61,463 nucleotides of DNA from Candidatus Gaiellasilicea maunaloa (GTDB taxonomy: Bacteria > Actinomycetota > Thermoleophilia > Gaiellales > Gaiellaceae): positions 1 through 61,463 of the forward strand of contig JANDLU010000011.1 in NCBI GenBank assembly GCA_024330215.1. Direction: 5' to 3'. The notes beneath the pieces are model-generated. The model had not been told where the DNA came from, made no database searches, and saw nothing but the letters and a program-made list of their open reading frames with translations. This document shows, piece after piece, positions 32,595 to 40,066 of the stretch (positions within the stretch are counted from its first letter, which is position 1; every line of letters begins with the position of its first letter). Made by a program: the position numbers and the translations under genes.

Positions 32595-33768
32595 AGAGCG
32601 TTGCGATCCTTCCAGAGACGACGTCGGCCCCGAACCGCGCCAGCGCCCGCTCACGGAGCGTGACCGGGTCGTAGCTGTCGTGCGCCGCGAGAACCTGCGC
32701 GATGCCGTCTGCGAGCGCGACCGGATCGCCCGGCGGCACGAGCACGCCGTCCTCTTTGTCGACGATGTCCTCGGGACCGCCGCAGCGCGTTGCCACGACC
32801 GGGGTCCCGCACGCGAGCGCCTCGACGAGCACCGCGCCGAAGCTCTCGGCTCTGCTCGGCAGCACGAGCACGGCGCTCTCAGCCATCAGGCGCGAGACCT
32901 CCTCGGGCGGCTGCCGGCCCGCGAATGCGACCCGCTCCTCGAGCCCGAGCTCCGTCACGAGGGCTCTGAGCTCGCGCTCCTGCTGCAGCGTGTTGCGGTA
33001 GTGAGCACCGCCGGCGAGGACGAGGCGCACGTTCGAACCCCGCTCGTGGAGGAGCTGCATCGCCCGGAGGAGCACGTCGATCCCCTTCATGTAGTTCACG
33101 AACCCGACGAAGAGGATCCGGTCGCGGTCGCGCGCCCCGTTCGTCGGTCGAAACCGCTCGCCGTCCACCCCCACGGGCACGACCTGCGTGCGAACTGCCT
33201 CACCCGCGTAGTGGTGGATCGTCCGCTCGACCGACGTGCTGACGGGCATCATCACGGCGGCTGCTCGCGCAGCCGGAAGCGCCTGCCGAGCGACGCCGGG
33301 CCGGTCGAGCCAGCCGGTCCATGGAGCGTGCTCGGTGATTACGAAAGGCACCCCGAGCCGGCGTGCCAGCTTGTGTGCGACGACGCCCTCGGGGTAGACG
33401 AAATGGGCATGGATGAGGTCGATCGGCCGTTCCGCGTGGAGGCGCGCGACGGTTGCTCGGACGCCTCGATGCATCGAGTAGCCCTCCAGCATGTAGGTCG
33501 AGGAACCCGGCCCGACTACGAACCGCGGACGCTCGACTTCGACCCCCGCCCGCAGTTCGCGGCGCGCGACGCGCCGAAAGCGGGTGAATGCGGCCAGGCC
33601 GCTCCGGTCCGGAAGCGGTGGGCACCACGGCACGGGTGAGACGACGCGTACGTCGTAGCGCTGGGCGAGTCTGACCGTCGGCCGCTCCACCCACAAGCCC
33701 AGCGTTGGGAAGACGTCGTTGGGGTATGCGCGCGAGATGACCAGCACACGGGGACGCGGCTGGGTCAT
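32563..33768 (-). CDS. Glycosyltransferase family 4 protein
   Basis: 401-residue GT-B enzyme. VISRAYPNDVFPTLGLWVE, IHAHFVYPEGVVAHKLARRL, ILFVGFVNYMKGIDVLLRAM and RAESFGAVLVEALACGTPVVAT (E-x7-E) are the family blocks. The N-terminal signature is typical of GT4 enzymes in EPS and teichuronic-acid-like loci. It overlaps its neighbours on both sides (ATGA with GT10; 32 nt with the flippase). Confidence 0.89.
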   Translation of the reverse strand: MTQPRPRVLVISRAYPNDVFPTLGLWVERPTVRLAQRYDVRVVSPVPWCPPLPDRSGLAAFTRFRRVARRELRAGVEVERPRFVVGPGSSTYMLEGYSMHRGVRATVARLHAERPIDLIHAHFVYPEGVVAHKLARRLGVPFVITEHAPWTGWLDRPGVARQALPAARAAAVMMPVSTSVERTIHHYAGEAVRTQVVPVGVDGERFRPTNGARDRDRILFVGFVNYMKGIDVLLRAMQLLHERGSNVRLVLAGGAHYRNTLQQERELRALVTELGLEERVAFAGRQPPEEVSRLMAESAVLVLPSRAESFGAVLVEALACGTPVVATRCGGPEDIVDKEDGVLVPPGDPVALADGIAQVLAAHDSYDPVTLRERALARFGADVVSGRIATLYDEVLGRARD

Positions 33769-34895
33769 GCTGCGATGCCCGCGTCCTCGGCAAGGATCCG
33801 CGTGAAGATGTGCGCGAAGGCATCCCTGGAGAACGGCCTGAAGCGCTCCGTGCGGAAGTACTCTCGCCCCGCTTCGCGGTACGCGGCGATCTCGGCCGGC
33901 GAGAGGTCGAGCAGGTACCGCCGCAGCTCGTCATAGCCGGAGAACCGGCGCATGTCGATGAAGCACTCTGGGTCGACCCAGTCGTCGACGTCCGGAGCGC
34001 CGAGATAGACGGGGATCGTGCCCGCGACGAGGCAATCGAAGATCTTTTCGGTCACCCAACCCTGCATGACCATGTTCTCGAAGCAGATCGCAAAGGTGTA
34101 CTGGGACAGCGTCGCGCTCTTCGAAGCAACCCTGCCGCGCCATGCTCGGCGTGCGGTGGCGACGAGCGGGTTACGCTCGGGGCGGAGCCGGTCCCAGCGC
34201 CTCTCCGCGAGGTACGCGATCCGTCGCAGCGTCGCCGGGACGCGCGTCTGGCCGATCCGGAGTGGCGGCCCGTCCCAGCCAACCCCGTACACGTCGATCT
34301 CCCGGCGCGCTTCGAAGAACGCGACCGCGCGGAGCCGCTCGGAGTAGAGCTCGTTCGTCTCGAGCCGAGGCACTTTGTTGCCGTTGATGATCGCGAGGAA
34401 GCCGCGGTCGCTGCGACTCCAGGCAGCTTCGTCTACCGACGAGAACGGAAACGGGTAGCGGAACGGCTCGAAATGGACCGGCGCCCGCAGGAACGGCCGC
34501 ATCGCGTCGTCGCCCGCGAACGAGTACAGCCGACGAAACACCGCGCTCGCCCGATCGAGCTCCTGGAAGAGACGGGGCTCCACGATCGGGCATTCGTTGA
34601 CGAAGAACGCGCTCAGGATGGTGTCGGAGCGCCGTGCGAGCTGCCGGTAGCGCCTCCAGGCGCCCATCGTCACGTAGAGGTTGAGCGACGCTGCCGGTGC
34701 GTCTCCAGTGACGAGCATGTCACCGGTGTGGACGGGCACCCCGAGCTCGGAGAGCCGTGCGCGCAGGTGGACGTACGGCCCCAGTATCCCCTCACCGACA
34801 CCGGCTGAGCTCGAAATACTCCACAGGCGATCCCGCTCGAGGTGGTACGACAGCGGATCGACCCACAGCGCGACCGGCGCGCGCGACGTTTTCAT
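33765..34895 (-). CDS. Glycosyltransferase family 10 (alpha-1,3-fucosyltransferase-like)
   Basis: 376-residue protein. The C-terminal half has the hallmark GT10 sequence: YTFAICFENMVMQGWVTEKI, then FDCLVAGTIPVYLGAPDV, then DWVDPECFIDMRRF, which binds the GDP-sugar. Known GT10 enzymes move L-fucose from GDP-fucose to a GlcNAc- or glucose-type acceptor. No GDP-fucose synthesis genes are in the window apart from a general epimerase, so the donor could be another 6-deoxy-sugar nucleotide. It lies between a GT4 and a methyltransferase in the same operon. Confidence 0.86.
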   Translation of the reverse strand: MKTSRAPVALWVDPLSYHLERDRLWSISSSAGVGEGILGPYVHLRARLSELGVPVHTGDMLVTGDAPAASLNLYVTMGAWRRYRQLARRSDTILSAFFVNECPIVEPRLFQELDRASAVFRRLYSFAGDDAMRPFLRAPVHFEPFRYPFPFSSVDEAAWSRSDRGFLAIINGNKVPRLETNELYSERLRAVAFFEARREIDVYGVGWDGPPLRIGQTRVPATLRRIAYLAERRWDRLRPERNPLVATARRAWRGRVASKSATLSQYTFAICFENMVMQGWVTEKIFDCLVAGTIPVYLGAPDVDDWVDPECFIDMRRFSGYDELRRYLLDLSPAEIAAYREAGREYFRTERFRPFSRDAFAHIFTRILAEDAGIAA

Positions 34896-34929
34896 GGCTG
34901 GAGCGAATGGTCCTCGTCGTAGTCGGGTG

Positions 34930-35661
34930 TCACGAAGTCGTGAAGCTTCGGTTCGTGCCCGACTCACCCTCTGCCGAACGAGGAAAGTAGCCGCCGCCCG
35001 CTGCCGCGTCGAAGAAGGCGGCGCCCAGCTCACCACGTCCGAGCGCGGAGACGAGCCAGTCCCGGCCCGTGCGTCTGAGGACGCTCGAGTAGCCCCTGAG
35101 CCGGGTTCGCCTGAACGTGTCCTCGACTCGCTCCTGAAAGAGGCGCTTGCGGGCCTCGAACTCGGCTGAGGCCGTCTTCGCGGCGACCGCGAAGACGAAC
35201 GCCGGTCTCCTGCGCGGGCCGAGGGCGAAGATGACCTTGTCGGGAAACGGCGCCAGCAGCCGGTCCATGCCGCTCGCGGTGAAGCGCCAGTAGTCGTCGG
35301 GGAATGCATGCAAGCCGTGGTTGAACGGCGTGCTGAGCGCGAACAGGCCGTCTTCGCGGAGGACGCGGTTCGCCTCCGAGATCGCCCGGTCAGGGTCGGG
35401 CACGTGCTCGAGGATCTCGAACTCCAGCATCGTGCCGACGCTCGAGTCGTCGAAGCTCAGCTCTTGCACATCCTCGATCCGGTCGACGCCGTTGCCGGCC
35501 CGAAGGTCGCAGCCGACGTACTCGCGTCCGGGGAAGTACGGACGGAGATCGGAGAGCCAGTCGTACCCAGGCGGGTAGTACGAGCCCAGCTCGACGACAG
35601 GTCCGGGTGGATCGAAGACCTCGCCGAAGAGCCGCACGCTCGTGTTGATCGCCCGCATCAT
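34930..35661 (-). CDS. SAM-dependent methyltransferase
   Basis: 243-residue class I methyltransferase. Motif I is replaced by PVVELGSYYPPGYDWLSDLR, followed by YVGCDLRAGNGVDRI (acidic residue that binds SAM ribose), FEILEHVPDPDRAISEANRV and LREDGLFALSTPF. The product has a long positively charged region (RRRPAFVFAVAAKTASAEFE). Two adjacent ATG codons at 35661 and 35658 lie 4 nt after the AsnB stop. Probable role: methylation of a sugar in the EPS repeat. Confidence 0.8.
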   Translation of the reverse strand: MMRAINTSVRLFGEVFDPPGPVVELGSYYPPGYDWLSDLRPYFPGREYVGCDLRAGNGVDRIEDVQELSFDDSSVGTMLEFEILEHVPDPDRAISEANRVLREDGLFALSTPFNHGLHAFPDDYWRFTASGMDRLLAPFPDKVIFALGPRRRPAFVFAVAAKTASAEFEARKRLFQERVEDTFRRTRLRGYSSVLRRTGRDWLVSALGRGELGAAFFDAAAGGGYFPRSAEGESGTNRSFTTS

Positions 35662-35665
35662 CCGG

Positions 35666-37537
35666 TCAGCCCCAGGTTTCGAGCCAGTGCTCCAGGAACA
35701 AGATGCTGTGCAAGACGGACGGGAACTTGCCGCCGTTAGAGCGGTGGAGCGAGATCCGCTCGGCGACGAACGTCGGGTCGAGCAGCTCGAGAACGCGGGC
35801 ATCCGGCGACTCGACCGCGTGCGAGAGCTGTCGTAGGTCGTCGTTGAGCCAGCGGCCGAGCGGCATCGCGAAGCCCATCTTCTCCCGGTAGAGAATCTCG
35901 TCGGGCAGCCAGGGCCGCAGGGCGGACTTGAGCGCCTTCTTCGCCTCGCGTCGGTCGGCGAGCAGCGCCGGCGGGATGCGCCCAGCGAGCGAGAGCACGT
36001 CCCGGTGCAGGTAGACGGGCCGCACCTCGAGCGAGACGGCCATGCTCGCCCGGTCGACCTTGGTCAGGATCCCGGCCCCGAGTGTGAGCTTGAGGTCGAG
36101 ATAGCGCATCGCGTTCACGAGCCCGACCTCGGCGGAGGGCGCCCGGCGCAGATGGTCGCGAACGACGTCGGTCGGCTCGTAGTGTGCGAGCGCAGCCGCG
36201 AGCGGGCCCCGCGCGACCTCGCGGAGGTGAGGCACGATGGTCGTCATCATGTCGATGACCAGGGCGTCGGCGCTCTTGCCGTAGGTCGCCAGGCGGTCGT
36301 GCCACGGGCTCGCCTCTGGCACCAGCGCTCCCGTCCCGACCAGCATCCGTCGCGCTGGCTGGGGGAGCGCCCAGTCGAGGCTCTGCCTGACTGCGAGCCG
36401 CCGGTACTTCCCGTAGCCGCCGAAGACCTCGTCGCCACCATCGCCCGAGAGCGCGACGGTGATCCGTTCCCGCGCCTCGCGGCAGACGTAGTATGTCGGG
36501 AGGTACGAGGAGTCGTTGAACGGCTCGTCGTAGTGCCAGAGGATCGTATCGTGGAAGACGGCGCCGACGTCTGAGGCGTCGACAACCCGCTCCGTATGGT
36601 CGGTGCCGTACCGCTCCGCTACCTCGCGCGCGTACGGGCGCTCGTCGAAGCCGTCCTCGGCGAAGCCGATCGTGTAGGTGCCCACGTCTCGGCCGGCGCG
36701 CGCGAGCGCCGCCGTGACCGACGACGAGTCGACGCCGCCGCTCAGGAAGCTTCCGACGGGGACGTCGGCGATCGACATCTCCGCGGCGGCGCGCTCGAGC
36801 GTGGCGCGGATTTCCTCGCCCCAGTCGGCATCGTTCGCCGCCGGCTCGAACGCCAGGTCCCAGTAGGGCCGGGGCTCGCGGACGCGCGGCGCGTTGCCGT
36901 CGAGCTCGACGACGAGCGTGTGCGCCGGTGGAAGCTTCAGCGTCCCCTCCCAGATCGACTTCGGGTCGCATACGAAGCCGAAGGTGAAGAAATCCGCGAG
37001 CGCCGTGTAGTCGGGCTCGCGCCGGAAACCGGGCCAGAGCAGCAGCGACTTGAGCTCGGAGGCGAAGACGAAGCTCCCGCCGGCGACCGTGTAGTAGAAC
37101 GGCTTCTCGCCGGCACGGTCGCGGGCACAGAAGAGGCGACGCCGATCGGCGTCCCAGAGCGCGAACGCGAACATCCCGGACAGCCGCTCGACGCAGGCGT
37201 CGCCCCAACGGCGGTACGCCTCGACCAGAACCTCCGTGTCCGAACGTGTGCGGAAGCGGACGCCCTCTTCCTCGAGCTCGCCGCGGAGGGCCCGCCAGTT
37301 GTAGATCTGGCCGTTGAACGTCAGCGCAAGGCGGCCGTCGGCGGACAGGAACGGCTGGTTCGCCTCGGGCGAGAGGTCGAGGATCGCGAGGCGCCGGTGG
37401 CCGAGGCAGACGCGGCCGTCGGGGGTGGCCCACAGGCCGGCGGCGTCGGGTCCACGGTGCGCGAGCCGATCACGCATGCGCAGGACGACCTCCGTGTCGA
37501 CCGGGGAGGGAGCGACGGCGCCGACGATCCCGCACAT
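35666..37537 (-). CDS. asnB: Asparagine synthase (glutamine-hydrolysing), EPS-linked
   Basis: 623-residue class II amidotransferase with an intact N-terminal glutaminase (MCGIVGAV: Cys2 nucleophile; HRGPDAAG; FNGQIYN) and a synthetase domain with SGGVDSS, LSGDGGDEVFGGYGKY and the Arg/Lys-rich C-terminal half. Unlike the lasso cyclase at 9799-11589, it keeps Cys2 and is a full-length glutamine-dependent enzyme. Within EPS loci such proteins amidate uronic acids or other acidic sugars, or make asparagine for envelope use. ATG 37537 lies 11 nt from the epimerase stop, in one operon. Confidence 0.9.
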   Translation of the reverse strand: MCGIVGAVAPSPVDTEVVLRMRDRLAHRGPDAAGLWATPDGRVCLGHRRLAILDLSPEANQPFLSADGRLALTFNGQIYNWRALRGELEEEGVRFRTRSDTEVLVEAYRRWGDACVERLSGMFAFALWDADRRRLFCARDRAGEKPFYYTVAGGSFVFASELKSLLLWPGFRREPDYTALADFFTFGFVCDPKSIWEGTLKLPPAHTLVVELDGNAPRVREPRPYWDLAFEPAANDADWGEEIRATLERAAAEMSIADVPVGSFLSGGVDSSSVTAALARAGRDVGTYTIGFAEDGFDERPYAREVAERYGTDHTERVVDASDVGAVFHDTILWHYDEPFNDSSYLPTYYVCREARERITVALSGDGGDEVFGGYGKYRRLAVRQSLDWALPQPARRMLVGTGALVPEASPWHDRLATYGKSADALVIDMMTTIVPHLREVARGPLAAALAHYEPTDVVRDHLRRAPSAEVGLVNAMRYLDLKLTLGAGILTKVDRASMAVSLEVRPVYLHRDVLSLAGRIPPALLADRREAKKALKSALRPWLPDEILYREKMGFAMPLGRWLNDDLRQLSHAVESPDARVLELLDPTFVAERISLHRSNGGKFPSVLHSILFLEHWLETWG

Positions 37538-37548
37538 CAGGCCGCGAC

Positions 37549-38577
37549 CTACCGCGCCGTCTCGGTGTGCGCGAGCACCTGGAGCTCCATCCACTCGTAG
37601 AGTCGGCCGAGGCCGTCCGCGAGCGAGACTCGGGGGCTCCAGCCGAGGGTAGAGCGAGCCTTGCCGTAGTCGGCGCAGCGCCCTCTGTCGCCTTCGGGCG
37701 CAGTCAGGTCGTAGTGAATCTCGATGTTCTTCCCGGAGATGGCGACGACGTGCTCGGCGACTTCCCGGATCGACGTGCAGACATCGGGGCCGATCTGGAT
37801 CGCACCCTGACCGAGGCCGCGCTCCGCCGCTCTCACGAGCGCATCGACGACGTCGTCGACGTGAACGAATGCCCGGCCCTGGGAGCCGCTGCCCCAGACG
37901 ACGAACGGCTCGTCCGGGTAACCAATCGCCTTCCGCACCAGGGACGGGATCACCTGCCCCGTCTCGGCGGTGTAGTCGGTCGGTGTGCCGTAGACGTTGT
38001 GGAGGACGAGCACCGAGACGGGAATGCCCGTCTCCTGCTCGAGCAGCTCGGCCTCGTACTGCCCCATGAGCTTGCTCCAGCCGTAGGCCGACTCGGGGCT
38101 GGCGGGATAGAGGTCGACCTCCCTGAGTGGAGCTGCGTCGACCCCGCTCTGGAGGTGCGCCGGGAAACTGCACGCCGTCCCCACGTAGAGGAAGCCTCGA
38201 ACCGGGTGTGCTCGCACGGAGGTGATGACGTTCGAGTTGATCAGGAGGTTCTGGCGGAAGATGCTGCCCTGGTTCGAGAACACGTAGCCGATTCCGGCGA
38301 CAACGTCCGCGAGGTGGTAGACGAAGTCGACGCGCGGAAGGATTGGATCCAGCACTGCGGGCACGGCCAGGTCGAGCTCGTGGAAGTCCTCCTCGAGATC
38401 GATGACCGGTGTGCCGTCGTCGCCGCGAAGGTTGTCGAGCGTCCCCCGGCACAGGTTGTCCACGACCGTCACGTGCGAACCGAGGTCGCGGAGCCGGCGG
38501 ACGAGGTTCGAGCCGATCATGCCGGCTCCGCCGGTGACGAGAACCCGCGCACCGTCCAGGGAGGGAAGAGTCTCCAC
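37549..38577 (-). CDS. NAD-dependent epimerase/dehydratase (nucleotide sugar)
   Basis: 342-residue SDR-type enzyme. LVTGGAGMIGSNLVRRL (GxxGxxG), VVDNLCRGTLDNL, the GTACSFPAH block and YGWSKLMGQYEAE (Tyr-x3-Lys) are the catalytic and NAD elements. The GTACSFP and GRAFVHVDDV blocks resemble GDP-mannose 3,5-epimerase and GDP-fucose-synthase types. Supplies a nucleotide sugar for the adjacent transferases; a link to the GT10 gene in the same operon is plausible. The GTG start has CATAAT 6 nt upstream and no ribosome site. Confidence 0.85.
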   Translation of the reverse strand: METLPSLDGARVLVTGGAGMIGSNLVRRLRDLGSHVTVVDNLCRGTLDNLRGDDGTPVIDLEEDFHELDLAVPAVLDPILPRVDFVYHLADVVAGIGYVFSNQGSIFRQNLLINSNVITSVRAHPVRGFLYVGTACSFPAHLQSGVDAAPLREVDLYPASPESAYGWSKLMGQYEAELLEQETGIPVSVLVLHNVYGTPTDYTAETGQVIPSLVRKAIGYPDEPFVVWGSGSQGRAFVHVDDVVDALVRAAERGLGQGAIQIGPDVCTSIREVAEHVVAISGKNIEIHYDLTAPEGDRGRCADYGKARSTLGWSPRVSLADGLGRLYEWMELQVLAHTETAR

Positions 38578-38583
38578 ACCCGC

Positions 38584-38589
38584 ATTATG
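38584..38589 (-). promoter_or_regulatory. -10-like box of the epimerase operon
   Basis: CATAAT on the minus strand ends 6 nt before the GTG start at 38577. Leaderless-type spacing as at 17086 and 27554. Confidence 0.45.
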
Positions 38590-38663
38590 TGGAAAGGAGC
38601 ATGAGGCAGCCAGGCCAGATAGACCTACTCGATCGCATAGGGGCTGTCTGACCTTCACCGCCC

Positions 38664-38669
38664 TACGAT
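38664..38669 (+). promoter_or_regulatory. -10-like box of the methyltransferase gene
   Basis: TACGAT ends 7 nt before ATG 38677. The same hexamer and spacing precede the small LuxR gene at 53930. The divergent epimerase promoter is 75 nt away. Confidence 0.45.
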
Positions 38670-38676
38670 GTGAACG

Positions 38677-39447
38677 ATGACGACGGCGCCTGCGACCGCC
38701 CCGGGCATCCCGGCCGACTACTACCGCCAGATCTTCGAGGTGGAGGAGCGGCACTGGTGGTACCGCGGGATGCGGACGATCTCGGCGGCGCTCCTCGGCG
38801 AGCGGCTGACCCGGCCCGGCCAGCGGCTGTTCGATGCAGGCTGCGGCACCGGCGGGTTCCTCCGCTGGGCGCTGGACCGCGGCTCGTTCGCTGCCTCGGC
38901 AGGAGTCGACATCGGCTCGGCCGCGATCGAGCTCGCGCGCACGAGGCTCCCGGATGCCGACCTGCGGACGGCGCCGCTGCACGCGCTTCCGTTCGGCGAC
39001 GCCGCATTCGAGCTCGTCGTCTCGAACGACGTTCTTCAGCATGTCCCCGAGGACGAGGTCGACGAGAGCCTCGCCGAGCTCCGTCGCGTCCTCGCGCCCG
39101 GCGGCACGCTCCTGCTGCGGACGAACGGCGCTCGGCGCCTGCGCCGCGAGCGCGCGGACTGGCGGGCCTACGACCGTGCGACCCTTGTCGGGGCGCTCGA
39201 GCGGGCAGGCTTTGCGGTCGAGCGCGCGACGTACGTGAACGCGCTCCTCTCGCTCTACGGCGCGGCGCGTGGCCATTCTCCGCGCGCGCCTTCGGAGAGC
39301 CAAGACGGAATCCCGCGGCGGGAGCCCTCGCGCCTCGTCGGTGCGGTCGGAGGAGGCGTGCTCGCGGCCGAGGCGCGGTGGCTGGCCCGGCCAGGCCGAG
39401 CGCTTCCGTACGGGCACACGCTCTTCGCGGTCGCTTCGCCTGCGTGA
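38677..39447 (+). CDS. SAM-dependent methyltransferase
   Basis: 256-residue class I methyltransferase. An N-terminal EERHWWYRGMRTISAAL segment, found in many EPS-type methyltransferases, is followed by RLFDAGCGTGGFLRWAL (motif I), GVDIGSAAIELART, PFGDAAFELVVSNDVLQHV and ELRRVLAPGGTLLLRTNG. It lies divergent from the epimerase operon, and its stop overlaps the next gene by 4 nt (GTGA). Confidence 0.85.
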   Translation: MTTAPATAPGIPADYYRQIFEVEERHWWYRGMRTISAALLGERLTRPGQRLFDAGCGTGGFLRWALDRGSFAASAGVDIGSAAIELARTRLPDADLRTAPLHALPFGDAAFELVVSNDVLQHVPEDEVDESLAELRRVLAPGGTLLLRTNGARRLRRERADWRAYDRATLVGALERAGFAVERATYVNALLSLYGAARGHSPRAPSESQDGIPRREPSRLVGAVGGGVLAAEARWLARPGRALPYGHTLFAVASPA

Positions 39448-40064
39448 GGCGGCCCCAGACATACGCGGTCGTCACGGCTGGGGTGCTCCTCGCGCTGCTG
39501 GGCCTGGCGGTCGCGCTCCGCGGCGGCGACGACGACGGTCCGACCGCGACGACGGACGCTACGACCACTTCGGAGACGAGCGGAACGACTGAGCCCGGCG
39601 AAACGGGAGCCACTACCGCGACACGGACCGAGACACAGGGTGAGGCAGGTACGGGTACAGGCACCGGATCCGACACGGGTACAGGAACCGGCACGGGCAT
39701 CGGAACCGGAACCGGCACCGGCACAGCTGCGACCGGGACGACGACGGATCCCGAGCCCGAGCGTCCGTATGCGCTTGAGCCGACGCGGAGCTGCCTGAAC
39801 GCGGCCGGCGCGGCGGTCTCGCCGGTTCGTTCGACGGATCCGCGGCTCCGCGCGCTCGGCGACCTCGCGCAGCGAACCTCGCTCGAGGTGCGGCTCGACG
39901 GTCGCACGCTCGGGCTCGCCTTTGGCGACGCACGCCTGCTCGAGAGCCTGCTGGTCGTGCCCGACGATCCCTACCGACTCGAGGTGCGCCGGAATGCGCT
40001 CCTGATGTACCGGCCCGACGCACGTGACGCGGCCGCGGTTCTCCGCGGCTGCCTGCGCTCCTAG
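39444..40064 (+). CDS. Membrane-anchored low-complexity hypothetical protein
   Basis: 206-residue protein not recognised by function. It has one N-terminal transmembrane segment (about residues 6-25, TYAVVTAGVLLALLGLAVAL), then about 90 residues of Thr/Gly/Glu-rich linker, including a Gly-Thr dipeptide run, then a folded C-terminal domain (about 105-206) with ALEPTRSCLNAAGAAVSPVR, SLEVRLDGRTLGLAFGDARL and two Cys that could form a disulfide. This is the layout of a cell-surface protein that holds a small domain away from the membrane. GTG start overlaps the methyltransferase stop. Confidence 0.7.
   Translation: MRRPQTYAVVTAGVLLALLGLAVALRGGDDDGPTATTDATTTSETSGTTEPGETGATTATRTETQGEAGTGTGTGSDTGTGTGTGIGTGTGTGTAATGTTTDPEPERPYALEPTRSCLNAAGAAVSPVRSTDPRLRALGDLAQRTSLEVRLDGRTLGLAFGDARLLESLLVVPDDPYRLEVRRNALLMYRPDARDAAAVLRGCLRS
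39649..39735 (+). repeat. Short-period coding repeat (Gly-Thr run)
   Basis: Imperfect tandem 6- and 12-bp units of the type GGNACN encode alternating Gly and Thr, broken by Ser-Asp and Ile. This is a likely hot-spot for slippage in the surface protein gene. Confidence 0.65.
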
Positions 40065-40066
40065 CT

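Noticed and set aside
39649-39735. CRISPR-like or minisatellite array
   Set aside because: The units are 6-12 bp, imperfect and in frame, and encode a Gly-Thr linker; no spacers.
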